From contig JARFNK010000001.1 of the NCBI GenBank assembly GCA_029167225.1, positions 124,001 to 188,000 of the forward strand: 64,000 nt of DNA. Direction: 5' to 3'. The stretch is from Sphingobium arseniciresistens. GTDB taxonomy: Bacteria; Pseudomonadota; Alphaproteobacteria; Sphingomonadales; Sphingomonadaceae. How positions within the stretch are numbered: the stretch's first letter is position 1; every line of letters begins with the position of its first letter. Positions 9,718-18,829 of this stretch are shown piece after piece. The notes under the pieces were generated by a model that did not search any database, was not told the DNA's origin, and saw nothing but the letters and a program-made list of their open reading frames with translations. Made by a program: the position numbers and the translations under genes.

Positions 9718-10473
9718 CTATCGACAGGCGCGCCACCCCATCGCACCGCGCTCTGCCTGATCCAGATGCAGGTGGTCGCGGTGCGCGGCGTTGTAGTCGG
9801 GTGACAGCACGGTGGAGAACAGCCGGCACGCGCCATCGCGCACCTCGCGCAGGAAAAGGGCATCCTTGTCCGTGGCACTTTCGCGCCCCTTGCCCGTCCG
9901 CCATCCCTTGAGCACGGCGACGCGGCGCCCATCGGCCAGCGTGAAGGCCGAAATGTCGATGGCGTCGGCGGTCGCATGTTCGCTGAAGTCCCCTTGCGAA
10001 CGACCATATATCCGCCGACAGCTATAGCTGCCGAAATGGCTGATGGTCTTTACCGGCTGCCCGTAGATCCGCTGGGCGGCGGGCTGGACAACCTGCCATT
10101 CCCACAGGCGCAGGGCTGCCGCGACCGGGCAGGATGGCGCGACCGATGCCGGCGCCAACGCAATCCCGCCCACCTCCGGCTTCAACCGGACCGCGTCGGC
10201 AAAGGCGCAGCGCCCTTCCCCGCCCGGTGCCTGCGCGACATAAGCGATGCCAGCGCGCTCCAGCAGCGCGCGGCATTGCGCCCTATCCCCGGTCAGCGCC
10301 GCCAGCTTGCGTCCCGTGAATAGGCCGATGGGCTGCGCCAGGTCCAGCGCCGTCCACGGCAGATCCTGCGGCCGCTGCCGCAGCACGGCATAGCCGACAA
10401 AGGCCAGCGCCATCACCGCAGCGACCAGCAACACCCGCCGCAGGAACAGATGAAGCGGGCGCATCGCCCTCAA
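9718..10473 (-). CDS. Extensin-like family protein
   Basis: A 251-residue protein with one N-terminal membrane helix (residues ~11-30, LFLRRVLLVAAVMALAFVGY) and a C-terminal extensin-like domain. Conserved features are paired cysteines (CRALLERAGI, GRCAF, SCPVA, SYSCRRIYG), the SEHATADAIDI motif and a terminal HRDHLHLD, which together resemble a metal-binding D,D-peptidase-type site. This bacterial family is periplasmic and thought to act at the cell wall, but activity is not established. Its start overlaps the stop of the upstream Nudix gene by 4 bp (ATGA), so the two are co-translated. Confidence 0.8.
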   Translation of the reverse strand: MRAMRPLHLFLRRVLLVAAVMALAFVGYAVLRQRPQDLPWTALDLAQPIGLFTGRKLAALTGDRAQCRALLERAGIAYVAQAPGGEGRCAFADAVRLKPEVGGIALAPASVAPSCPVAAALRLWEWQVVQPAAQRIYGQPVKTISHFGSYSCRRIYGRSQGDFSEHATADAIDISAFTLADGRRVAVLKGWRTGKGRESATDKDALFLREVRDGACRLFSTVLSPDYNAAHRDHLHLDQAERGAMGWRACR

Positions 10474-11267
10474 CCGCGCCTGATCGCGTCCATCCGTGCC
10501 GATGTCACGGGATAGCCCAGATGGCCAGGAATGCAGAGGTGACGCTCCCCGTCCCGCTCCTCGATCCAGGGTGTCACCTTTTCCACCGGGATCATGCGGG
10601 CATGCGCGGCGGCGGCGGAAAAGCTCTCAAACTGCGCCAGCCGCTCCAGGTTGCACCGGGTTGGAAAGATCAGATGCGCCTCGCCATCCGCATGGCGTTT
10701 GAGGACTTCGCTCGCGCTTGCCCAGAACAGCCGCACATTCTCGGTCGCGTCCACGCTGGGCAGATGCTGCTCGCCCGTCAGGTGGAACAGGTAGAAACGG
10801 GTGTCGAAGATATGGCGCACCGCCTCGCGCGGATTGGGGTGCCAGCGGGCAAAGGGCACCAACGCGGCAAGGTCCAGCGACAGGCCGAACCGTGCGAGCA
10901 GCGTCGCGAAGCCCGCGCCGCCGGCGAGCGCGTCCCGCATGGCCACGGTCGTCGCGGCGTCAGGCAGGGGCAGCAGGGCGGTCGCGAGCCCCGATTCCTC
11001 CAGCGTCTCGCGTATCGCCGCGATCCGGGCCGATGCCTCATCGACATCCAGCCCGTTTTCCGCCGCCAACGATGCCGCGAGATGGCGGTCGCCCTCATCT
11101 ACCGCGCCGCCGGGAAACACCATCGCCCCCGCCGCGAAGGCCATGGTCTGCGCACGCTCCAGCATCAGCAGTTCCGCCGGGCCATCGGCGCGATCCCGAA
11201 AGATGACGAGCGTCGCGGCATCGCGCGAGAGGTGCATGGTCGAAGGCTGTTCGCAGGGCACGGTCAT
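10470..11267 (-). CDS. Nudix hydrolase, NUDT19/RP2-like
   Basis: A 265-residue Nudix protein. The box is split by an insertion: GGAVDEGD supplies the first part and, about 25 residues later, RETLEESGL supplies the catalytic REUXEEXGU helix; such an insertion is typical of the NUDT19-like branch that acts on CoA derivatives in animals. The downstream region (WHPNPREAVRHIFDTRFYLFH) matches bacterial members of this branch. The ATG at 11267 (MTVPCEQPST) is preferred; the longer frame up to 11429 runs through basic sequence without similarity. Co-transcribed with the extensin-like gene. Substrate unknown. Confidence 0.85.
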   Translation of the reverse strand: MTVPCEQPSTMHLSRDAATLVIFRDRADGPAELLMLERAQTMAFAAGAMVFPGGAVDEGDRHLAASLAAENGLDVDEASARIAAIRETLEESGLATALLPLPDAATTVAMRDALAGGAGFATLLARFGLSLDLAALVPFARWHPNPREAVRHIFDTRFYLFHLTGEQHLPSVDATENVRLFWASASEVLKRHADGEAHLIFPTRCNLERLAQFESFSAAAAHARMIPVEKVTPWIEERDGERHLCIPGHLGYPVTSARMDAIRRG

Positions 11268-11536
11268 GGCGCCATTATGGCCATTGGAAGCCCAACGGCA
11301 AAGGCGCCGGCGGGGAAAGGAAGAGATTGAAGGCCATATCGCCCTTCCCTGCCCTTTCCCGCGCCATAACGCCACCTTTGCGCGACATCGCCGAAGCGAG
11401 ATCGGCGGGGCTAAGGGGCATATCGCCACGGGCAGTCGGGCACGGCGACAGGTTATACTGTTGAAGGGGCAGCATTGTTGAAGGGATCGCGGCGTCGATC
11501 CGAGCCCGTGTCGATGCGCTTCGCCAACTTCGTCGA

Positions 11537-12451
11537 TCAGGTCGTCGACGATTGATGCCCGCTTGCGACCTGCTCCAGCATGAACACTGCCGCCACGCCC
11601 TTGTCATGGGTCACGAGCGGCGCCGCGCTCACGAACACCGGCGTCGTTTCAGAGCCACGAGCGAGCAGCGCCGCTGCCATGGAGAAGGAACGCCCGCCCG
11701 TCAGCAGCGCCTCTACCGCGTCGGTGATCCGGCTCCGGCTGGAAGCATCGAACAGGGCGGCGAAGCGGATGCCGACGATCCTGCTTTCATCCGACTGGAT
11801 CAGTTCGGCCAGCGTAGGGGAGGCATCGGTCACCATACCGCGGACGTTGATCGTGCCCCGTGCCAGTTTCGGCAATCGATCGATCAAAGTTTCATAGGCG
11901 AGCGCCCGTGCCTCAAGTTCGCGGATGGCAAGACGTTGCGCGATCTCGTCGGCGAAGACTGCAAAGCCGCCGGGAAAGCGCGTGACAGTGACGCGGAACG
12001 TCACCGCCGGCTGCTCGCTCAGATCGACCTCGAACGACTCTACGATGCCGGTTTCGCGCACCCTTTCCAGCGCACGGACGATGATCTGCTGCCGTGGATC
12101 GGCGAGCAGCCGCGACAGCGGCTGGCCATGCATCTCCTCGTCGCTGACCTGTAGGTAGCGTCGGGCCGCCGGATTGACGCGGAAGACATCCCCTTTGTCG
12201 TCGGTCAGGATCACGAGGGTCGGCACCGCATCAAGAACGATGTCGAACTTCGCCCGCATACGATCGTCATCCGGCCCGCCCGATGGAGAATTGGCAAAGC
12301 GCATGAACAAATCAGTGGCGATCAGGGAGAGACCGACCTGGCCGTGGTTCAAAATATGCACCGGCTCGCCAAGCGCACTGCGCGCATAGGAGGCGAAGTT
12401 GCGAACAAAGGAGGTGGCACTGACAACTTGCCCAGGAAGATTGCCATTCAT
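11537..12451 (-). CDS. PAS-domain regulator with Phd-antitoxin-like N-terminus
   Basis: A 304-residue protein. Residues 8-50 (QVVSATSFVRNFASYARSA, then PVHILNHGQVGLSLI) resemble the Phd/YefM antitoxin DNA-binding fold: SAT-x-F-x-RNF, then a proline-valine strand and an H-G-[RQ] turn. Two PAS domains follow, about residues 65-175 (VPTLVILTDDKGDVFRVNPAARRYL) and 195-290. There is no kinase, GGDEF or HTH output, so DNA binding by the Phd-like part may be the output. The start at 12451 is chosen because AAGGA lies 6 bases upstream; starts at 12457 and GTG 12472 are also in frame. No toxin gene is adjacent. Confidence 0.7.
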   Translation of the reverse strand: MNGNLPGQVVSATSFVRNFASYARSALGEPVHILNHGQVGLSLIATDLFMRFANSPSGGPDDDRMRAKFDIVLDAVPTLVILTDDKGDVFRVNPAARRYLQVSDEEMHGQPLSRLLADPRQQIIVRALERVRETGIVESFEVDLSEQPAVTFRVTVTRFPGGFAVFADEIAQRLAIRELEARALAYETLIDRLPKLARGTINVRGMVTDASPTLAELIQSDESRIVGIRFAALFDASSRSRITDAVEALLTGGRSFSMAAALLARGSETTPVFVSAAPLVTHDKGVAAVFMLEQVASGHQSSTT

Positions 12452-12829
12452 CGTCATTCCTTGATCCCCCACCTGATGTTTTTCTGTTTCTTCCCTCTGG
12501 TGGGGATGCTGACCCTACAGAAAATTACATGTGCTTTCGGATTGCAACGAAACGGATAGCTAACACTCTGGCTCCCATCGCCAGCATAACGAAATTTCTA
12601 TTCTAAGCCACTTAAATTGGAGCAGAAATTTTCTCGATCAGAACCGGCATTCTTGATATGGTTAACGGCAATTTCCCATATTGTGCGCAAATTCCTCATG
12701 CCGCACCTTGGTCTGATCTTAGCCCGAAACGACGACTCTGCGCTTCGAGGAGACGGGCGCTCGGCCCCCGCACAATGAGCGGGGCCGGAGACAGCGAGAC
12801 GCCCGGATGCCTCGCAGCAGGGCGGAACC
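12452..12829. other. AT-richer divergent intergenic region
   Basis: This 378-bp stretch separates the PAS regulator (minus) and the adhesin gene (plus). It is visibly richer in A and T than its surroundings, as expected for two divergent promoters, but I could not identify a -35/-10 pair with good spacing or a clear palindrome. No convincing gene is present on either strand. Confidence 0.5.
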
Positions 12830-15040
12830 ATGAACAATCGACCAATCCATGATAGCGAGCCCGGCGCGTGTCGCCATTCTTGCGATGGTGCAGGCTCAAG
12901 AGAGCCAAAAGCAATCAACACGGCAGCACGGACATCGTTCCCTCGCGCTGGTCGCTCATCATGCGGACTGCGCCTGCTCGGCGTGGGGCCGATCCTGCTG
13001 GCTCTCGGTCAGGCGATGCCGGCCCATGCCAATGTCGTGAGCGCCTGCTCGGGCGTAAGCCTACCCAAATCGGTGCTGACCGACGCGATCGGCGATGTCA
13101 TCACTCCGGTTCTGAGCCCGGTGGAATCGATCCTGAGCACGCTGACGCTTGGCAGCGTCAACCTCGGCATCAGCTCCACCCTCACCAATGTCGCATCGGG
13201 CGCACCGATCACGCTGAACGTGCTTGATATCAACGGCAATGCCGTCAATCTGCTGAGCGATCCGGTGTGCGAGACCACGGCCGACAGCTTCAGCATCACC
13301 GATCCGAAGGGCATTTCCTTCGGCGGCAACAAGATCACTGGGCTGGGCGCAGCGGGACAAGCCGCCAGCGCCGGCGAACTCGACGCCATCGCGATCGGCA
13401 ACTTCGCCCAGACGTCCGTGGGCGCTTCGGGCGCTGTCGCCATCGGCGCGGGAGCGACTGCCACCCACTCCGGCAGCGTGGCATTGGGTGCCGGATCGCT
13501 GGCAAACGGCGCGACACTGGGCAACCAGGCCTATCTGGCCGGCGGCACGGCGAGCGCGGAAGTGAATATCGGCGGCCGCCGCCTGACCGGCCTTGCCGCC
13601 GGCGCCGACCCCACGGATGCGGTGAACGTGCAGCAACTGGCCATCGTCAACGACGCGCTGCTCGACCTGACCGACCAGGCCGTACAATATGACAGTGCCT
13701 CCAAGGACCGCGTCACGCTGGCCGGCGCGAACGGCACCACCATCACCAATGTCGCCGCAGGCGTGAACCCGACCGATGCGGTCAACGTCCAGCAGCTGTC
13801 CGACATCAGCAACAATGTGAGCAACCTGTCCGACCGCGCGGTGCTGTACGACAGCAGCGCGATGGATGTCGTGACGATGGGCGGCAGCGCCGGCACGCGA
13901 ATCACAAATGTTGCTGCCGGCGCCGTCAATGCGTCCAGCAGCGATGCGGTGAACGGCGCGCAGCTGCATGCGACCAACTTGGTGGTTGCGCAGAACAGCA
14001 GCGCGATCACGCAGCTGTCCTATGATTTCGCGGCGCTCAGTGCGCTGGCGGTCAAATATCAGGACTCCTCGAAATCCAGCATCGTTCTGGAAGGCGCCGG
14101 CGGCACGCTAATCTCCAATGTCGCGCCCGGCGTAACGGGCGGGGATGCCGTCAACCTGTCGCAACTCGACGCGGCGGCTGGGGGTGGAGGCGGAGGCGGC
14201 ACGACGACTGTCAATGTCGTCAACAACGCGATCAACCAGGATGCGCTGAGCTACGATCACGGCAGGCTCGCCTATAATGCGGCACGCGGCGGGACCGACC
14301 AGAAGATTACGGGCGTTGCCGCAGGGGATGTCAGCGACACCTCCAGCGACGCGGTGAACGGCGCGCAGCTGCACGCCACCAACGTCCAGCTCGTCTACAA
14401 CACCGCCGCCATCACCGATCTTCAGAACGGCGCCGCCGGCTATTTCCAGGTCAACAACAGCGCAGGCTACACGACACCGCAGACGGCAGGCGCCAACAGC
14501 GTGGCAGGCGGCGCGGGCGCGCTCGCATCGGGCGCCAGCAGCACGGCGCTGGGCGCGCGGGCACAGGCCTTCGCCGATTCGAGCGTGGCAATCGGCTATG
14601 CCTCCATTGCCGACCGGGCCGGCACCGTCTCCGTCGGCAGCCTGGGCGCGGAACGGCAGATCGTTTCCGTCGCCGATGGCACCGCCGCCACCGATGCCGT
14701 CAACCTGCGCCAGCTGCAGAGCGGGATGACGCAGGCGACCGAGAGCGCCAACGCCTATACCGACATGCGCTTCAGCCAGTTCGGATCGAGCCTGCGCGCG
14801 CTGCGCGACGATGCCGAGGCGGGCACCGCCGCGTCAATGGCGATGTCCGGAATCCCGCAGTCGATGGAGCCGGGCGCCGGCATGTTCGGCATGGGGGTCA
14901 GCACATGGCAGGGCCAGCATGCGGTGGCGATGGGCGTCTCCAAGGCGTCGGACAATGGCCGCCTCGTCATCCGGGCCGCCGCGACCTATAACAGCCGCAA
15001 TCAGGGAGGCGCGAATGCGGGCTTTGGCGTTGCGTTCTGA
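12830..15040 (+). CDS. Trimeric autotransporter adhesin (YadA/Hia type)
   Basis: A 736-residue type Vc secreted adhesin. A long signal region ends near residue 68 (LLALGQAMPAHA). The passenger holds YadA-like head repeats (AIAIGNFAQTSVGASGAVAIG; SVALGAGSLANGA; later STALGARAQAFADSSVAIG) and at least five neck/connector motifs of the form TDAVNVQQL or SDAVNGAQLHATN, alternating with short stalk segments. The last ~75 residues are the YadA anchor (GTAASMAMSGIPQ...GVSTWQGQHAVAMGVS) ending in Phe, as expected for BAM-dependent outer-membrane insertion. The next gene overlaps its 3' end by 26 bp, indicating coupled expression. Likely role: surface attachment or autoagglutination; the ligand is unknown. 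Confidence 0.92.
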   Translation: MNNRPIHDSEPGACRHSCDGAGSREPKAINTAARTSFPRAGRSSCGLRLLGVGPILLALGQAMPAHANVVSACSGVSLPKSVLTDAIGDVITPVLSPVESILSTLTLGSVNLGISSTLTNVASGAPITLNVLDINGNAVNLLSDPVCETTADSFSITDPKGISFGGNKITGLGAAGQAASAGELDAIAIGNFAQTSVGASGAVAIGAGATATHSGSVALGAGSLANGATLGNQAYLAGGTASAEVNIGGRRLTGLAAGADPTDAVNVQQLAIVNDALLDLTDQAVQYDSASKDRVTLAGANGTTITNVAAGVNPTDAVNVQQLSDISNNVSNLSDRAVLYDSSAMDVVTMGGSAGTRITNVAAGAVNASSSDAVNGAQLHATNLVVAQNSSAITQLSYDFAALSALAVKYQDSSKSSIVLEGAGGTLISNVAPGVTGGDAVNLSQLDAAAGGGGGGGTTTVNVVNNAINQDALSYDHGRLAYNAARGGTDQKITGVAAGDVSDTSSDAVNGAQLHATNVQLVYNTAAITDLQNGAAGYFQVNNSAGYTTPQTAGANSVAGGAGALASGASSTALGARAQAFADSSVAIGYASIADRAGTVSVGSLGAERQIVSVADGTAATDAVNLRQLQSGMTQATESANAYTDMRFSQFGSSLRALRDDAEAGTAASMAMSGIPQSMEPGAGMFGMGVSTWQGQHAVAMGVSKASDNGRLVIRAAATYNSRNQGGANAGFGVAF

Positions 15041-15848
15041 CCGCCGCATCCCGAGGGGCGCGCCCATCCGTTCCGCCATGTTGCTGGCGACGGCCATGCT
15101 GGCGAGCACTCCGCCCGCCATCGCCGCCGAGCCGCAGTTCCTGCCGGACATCGCGCCGTCCTCCGCCTTCCCCGACCCGCGCCGCGCAACCCGCAGGGAC
15201 GGCATTTTCGTCGCGCCGGAGCAGCTCCGGCTAATCACGCCGGGCATGACCAAGCGTCAGCTCTATCCGATCCTGGGCGCACCCCATTTCCACGAAGGCC
15301 TCTTCGGCGAGCGGCGGTGGGACTATATCGTCAATCTCTATACCGGAGAGGGCACATCCTATCGCATCTGCCGCCTGCAACTGCGCTGGGGGCAGCGCAT
15401 GCGGCTGGACGGGATAAGCTGGGATGCGGAGGCCTGCAGTGCGGTGGTGTATCAAGGCGCGACCAGCAAGGGCATGCCAATCGCGGCGGCACCGGCTATC
15501 GCGGGGGATGTTGTCGCCGTGGCGCCGCTGACCATCTATTTCGCCCATGACAGCGCGGCGCTCGCGCCCGACGCAAGGCAGGCGCTGGACAACTTCGCCG
15601 CATCGGCGTCCGGCAGCGCAGGTGTCGACGTCATCGGCTATACCGACAGCGCCGGCCCCGACGCCCATAACGACCGGCTGAGCCTTGCCCGCGCCGACGC
15701 CGTCTCCGAATATCTGGGCGCTACCGGCATGGCGGCCACGCGGCGGCACGTGGCGGGCGCCGGCGAACGCGGGTTGGCGACGAGTACGGCGGACAATGTG
15801 CCCGAAGCCCGCAATCGCAGGGTTGTGGTCACGATCCGCGCTCAATGA
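15015..15848 (+). CDS. BamE/OmpA-domain lipid-free envelope protein, probable adhesin partner
   Basis: A 277-residue protein with a signal peptide (MLLATAMLASTPPAIAA), a BamE/SmpA-OmlA-like domain (LRLITPGMTKRQLYPILGAP ... RRWDYIVNLYTG) and a C-terminal OmpA-type peptidoglycan-binding domain (IYFAHDSAALAPDARQALDNF, VIGYTDSAG, ARNRRVVV). This architecture recalls TpgA, which ties the trimeric adhesin AtaA of Acinetobacter to peptidoglycan. The start at 15015 has GGGAGG about 6 bases upstream and lies inside the 3' end of the adhesin gene. The overlap strongly suggests a functional pair; interaction is inferred, not shown. Confidence 0.85.
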   Translation: MRALALRSDRRIPRGAPIRSAMLLATAMLASTPPAIAAEPQFLPDIAPSSAFPDPRRATRRDGIFVAPEQLRLITPGMTKRQLYPILGAPHFHEGLFGERRWDYIVNLYTGEGTSYRICRLQLRWGQRMRLDGISWDAEACSAVVYQGATSKGMPIAAAPAIAGDVVAVAPLTIYFAHDSAALAPDARQALDNFAASASGSAGVDVIGYTDSAGPDAHNDRLSLARADAVSEYLGATGMAATRRHVAGAGERGLATSTADNVPEARNRRVVVTIRAQ

Positions 15849-15884
15849 GCCCGTCGTGCGATCTCGCGGTGATTTGGGGAAAAC

Positions 15885-15960
<76 letters not shown>

Positions 15961-16140
15961 AAGGCGCTCGCCTATAGGCGAGCCATTCGCACCATGCAAT
16001 GCCCTTTTGACATGCCGCATCGCGCTCTGTCCGATCGCCTTTCCTGCCGGGCCGCCCATCACCTGCCCATATGATTTTGCCCGGCGCCGGCCGGCAAAAT
16101 GGTTTCGGCTTCGGCCATGCGTGCCCCAGACCCGATATTG

Positions 16141-16159
16141 TCCTGCCGTAACGGCAGGA
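16141..16159. promoter_or_regulatory. Perfect 9-bp-arm palindrome upstream of DUF2171 gene
   Basis: TCCTGCCGTAACGGCAGGA is a perfect inverted repeat with a single central base, 75 bp before the DUF2171 start. It may be an operator or a short RNA hairpin. About 40 bp upstream (16074-16100) lies a second inverted repeat with ATTTTGCC/GGCAAAAT arms around a GC-rich centre. Neither has the 3' T-run of a terminator. The rest of the 15961-16234 gap shows no gene. Confidence 0.4.
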
Positions 16160-16234
16160 ACATCCCCCCTGCCCCATCATTGATCCGCACGACGGCGCAG
16201 CCCGCGCCGCCAACAGAAATTGAGAGGAACCATC

Positions 16235-17152
16235 ATGGGCTATCAAGATGGACGCCAGGCCGGCCGCGGCTATGGCTATACCTACGGCTATGGCGCCACC
16301 GGCAATGATCGCGACCGCTACGGCGAGGATCGCGCGTCCGACCGCTATCGGGCCGACCGCTCGGCGCAAGACCGTTATGGCGCGCAATCGCGTTCCCGCT
16401 CTGGCCCGCCAGCGGATTATGAGCCGGATGATCGCGGCTTCTTCGATCGCGCGGGCGACGAGGTGCGCAGCTGGTTCGGCGACGAAGAGGCCGAGCGCCG
16501 GAGGGAATATGACGCCTGGTACAATCGCCGCTATGGCGACCCGCGTGACCAGTCCAGCCGCATCGGCTTCGCCTCGGCCAACAACGGGAGCTATCGACCA
16601 AATCAGGGCTATGTGCCCTTCACCGGGCAGGACAGCGGCCAAGCGCCCGACCAGAGCTATCGCAGCCGTCCCTCTGCCGATGTCGGTTACGGCTCGCCGC
16701 ATGACAGCCATTATCACAGCTGGCGGCAGGATCGCATCGCCGAGCTGGACCGCGACTATGCCGAATATCAGCGCGAGCACCGCGCTCGCTTCGACAATGA
16801 ATTCGGCAGCTGGCGCAGTCGCCGCACGGAACAGCGCTCCTCGCTCTCGCAAGTACGCGAACATATGGATGTGGTCGGCAGCGACGGCGAGCATGTCGGC
16901 ACGGTCGACAAGGTGCGCGGCGGCCGCGTGATCCTGACCAAGACGGATCGGGATGCCGGCGGCGTACACCACTCGATTCCCTCATCCTGGATCAACAGCG
17001 TCAGCGCCGACACGGTGACGCTGGAGAAGACGGCAGCGCAAGCCCAGGACGCATGGCGCACCGAGCAGGAACGCAACGCCCTGTTCGGCGAGGAAGATCG
17101 CGACGGACAGGCCAGCCGCGGCAATCCATCACGCAGCTACAGCGGCTATTAA
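16235..17152 (+). CDS. DUF2171 / PRC-barrel-like protein
   Basis: A 305-residue protein. The N-terminal ~70 residues are Gly/Tyr/Arg/Asp-rich and repetitive (GYGYTYGYGATGNDRDRYGE), followed by a short RSWFGDEEAERRREYD segment of the kind found in stress-related sphingomonad proteins. Residues ~215-275 form the DUF2171 domain (VREHMDVVGSDGEHVGTVDKV ... HHSIPSSWINSV), a small PRC-barrel-like fold. There is no signal peptide. The start at 16235 is preceded by GAGAGG. Related proteins are linked to stress response, but the function is not known; the disordered N-terminus may be a nucleic-acid or surface-associated segment. Confidence 0.8.
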   Translation: MGYQDGRQAGRGYGYTYGYGATGNDRDRYGEDRASDRYRADRSAQDRYGAQSRSRSGPPADYEPDDRGFFDRAGDEVRSWFGDEEAERRREYDAWYNRRYGDPRDQSSRIGFASANNGSYRPNQGYVPFTGQDSGQAPDQSYRSRPSADVGYGSPHDSHYHSWRQDRIAELDRDYAEYQREHRARFDNEFGSWRSRRTEQRSSLSQVREHMDVVGSDGEHVGTVDKVRGGRVILTKTDRDAGGVHHSIPSSWINSVSADTVTLEKTAAQAQDAWRTEQERNALFGEEDRDGQASRGNPSRSYSGY

Positions 17153-17176
17153 GCTGTAGCGCGAACCACCACATGG

Positions 17177-17209
17177 AAAAGGCCCGGCCAATGACGGCCG
17201 AGCCTTTTT
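17177..17209. terminator. Bidirectional Rho-independent terminator
   Basis: AAAAGGCCCGGCC and GGCCGAGCCTTTTT form a 13-bp stem (one G-U pair) with loop AATGAC, carrying A and T runs on the two sides. It lies between convergent genes (DUF2171 plus, DEAD-box helicase minus) and can serve both. Confidence 0.85.
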
Positions 17210-17254
17210 CTATGCCCTTGATCCGTCAGCGGATCGGGCCAGCGTTTCAACGGC

Positions 17255-18733
17255 TCAGTTGTTGAAGCCGTAGGAGAGGAAATCAGGCATCGGGCCGTTC
17301 CAGCCATCGTCCGGCCCGTCGTCCATCTCGTGACGGCGGCCACCGCGCGGCGCGTCCCGGCGCTGGCGGTTATCCTCATTGCGATCGGCATGGCGGGGTG
17401 CGCGCGACTGCGGCGCGGCCGGCGCGCTCGGACGCTCGCTCTGGGCCTTGGGCGCGCGCGGTTCAGCCGGTGCGGGCGTAGCCGCCACGACATCCACAGG
17501 CGCCTCGACAGCCGCCTCGCGGCCACCACGGCCCTTGCCGCCGCGACGGCGCGATTTCGGTGCGGGCTTTTCGTCGGCAGTTTCAGCGACCGGCTTGTCC
17601 GCGCCCGCAGGCTCGACCTTGCCATCGGTCATCTTCGGAATCTTGGTGCCGATCAGCTTCTGGATATTGTCGAGCGCTTCGGCGTCTTCCGGCGTAACGA
17701 AGGTATAGGCGACCCCGCTCGCGCCCGCGCGACCGGTACGGCCGATACGGTGGACATAGTCGTCCGGGTGCCAGGGCGCGTCATAGTTGAACACATGGCT
17801 GACGCCCTTGATATCCAGCCCGCGCGCGGCGACGTCCGACGCCACCAGGATGTTGACCGTGCCGTTCTTGAACCGGTCCAGCTCCGCGATGCGTGACGAC
17901 TGGTCGATATCGCCGTGGATCTCGCCCGACTTCAGGCCATGGCGCTGCAGGCTCTTGTTGAGATCCCGCACCGTCGTCTTGCGGTTGCAGAAGATGATCG
18001 CGGTGTTCACCTCTTCCCGGTCCAGCAGCGTCAGCAGCGTATCGCGCTTCTTGCGCGATTCGACCGGCACCAGCCACTGGGTGATGTTGATCGAGGCGGT
18101 CGCGGGGCGTGCGACCTCGATCGACTTGGGGTTGGAGAGGAACTTGTCCGCCAGCTTCTTGATCGGCGCCGGCATCGTCGCGGAGAACAGCAGCGTCTGC
18201 CGCGTCGCGGGCAGCTTGGTGCAGATTTCCTCGATGTCGGGAATGAAGCCCATGTCGAGCATCCGGTCGGCTTCGTCGATCACCAGCAGCGAGCAGCCGT
18301 TGAGCATGATCTTGCCGCGCTGGAACAGGTCCATCAGGCGGCCCGGCGTCGCGATCAGCACGTCCACGCCCTTTTCGAGCGCCGCGACCTGATCGCCCAT
18401 GTTCACGCCGCCGATCAGCAGCGCCATGGAAAGCTTGTGATACTTGCCGTATTTCTCGAAATTCTCGGCCACCTGCGCGGCGAGTTCGCGCGTCGGCTCC
18501 AGGATCAGCGAGCGCGGCATCCGCGCGCGGCTGCGGCCATGGGCGAGAATGTCGATCATCGGCAGCACGAAGCTGGCCGTCTTGCCGGTGCCGGTCTGGG
18601 CGATGCCGATGATGTCCTTCATCATCAGGACGGGCGGGATCGCCTGCGCCTGGATCGGCGTCGGCGTGTCATATCCGGCCTCGGTTACGGCCTTCAGCAA
18701 TTCGTCGGAAAGGCCGAGATCGGCAAAAGTCAT
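17255..18733 (-). CDS. DEAD-box ATP-dependent RNA helicase, RhlE-like
   Basis: A 492-residue RNA helicase. The Q motif (TPIQAQAIP), motif I (AQTGTGKT), Ia (PTRELAAQV), Ib (TPGRLMD), DEAD as VIDEADRM, SAT as LFSATMP, IV (IIFCNR), V (ASDVAARGLDI) and VI (HRIGRTGRAG) are all intact. The last ~120 residues are a basic, Arg/Gly/Pro-rich tail (SRRRGGKGRGGRE), an RNA-binding extension typical of RhlE-like helicases in ribosome assembly, cold adaptation or RNA decay. The precise RhlE/DeaD assignment is inferred from the motif set and tail. Confidence 0.92.
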   Translation of the reverse strand: MTFADLGLSDELLKAVTEAGYDTPTPIQAQAIPPVLMMKDIIGIAQTGTGKTASFVLPMIDILAHGRSRARMPRSLILEPTRELAAQVAENFEKYGKYHKLSMALLIGGVNMGDQVAALEKGVDVLIATPGRLMDLFQRGKIMLNGCSLLVIDEADRMLDMGFIPDIEEICTKLPATRQTLLFSATMPAPIKKLADKFLSNPKSIEVARPATASINITQWLVPVESRKKRDTLLTLLDREEVNTAIIFCNRKTTVRDLNKSLQRHGLKSGEIHGDIDQSSRIAELDRFKNGTVNILVASDVAARGLDIKGVSHVFNYDAPWHPDDYVHRIGRTGRAGASGVAYTFVTPEDAEALDNIQKLIGTKIPKMTDGKVEPAGADKPVAETADEKPAPKSRRRGGKGRGGREAAVEAPVDVVAATPAPAEPRAPKAQSERPSAPAAPQSRAPRHADRNEDNRQRRDAPRGGRRHEMDDGPDDGWNGPMPDFLSYGFNN

Positions 18734-18829
18734 TCAGATGTCCGGGATAAGGCCCGGCCGGCAACGGCCAAGGCGCGTCTTAATCCGGCGCCCTCTGCGC
18801 AAAATGCCGCGCGATGTCAAGGAAATCCG

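Noticed and set aside
12655-12702. Promoter TTGATA...TATTGT before the adhesin gene
   Set aside because: The spacer is 20 bp, too long for a sigma-70 promoter.
16074-16100. Hairpin ATTTTGCC/GGCAAAAT as a terminator
   Set aside because: The 3' side is A-rich on both strands rather than T-rich, so it does not fit Rho-independent termination.
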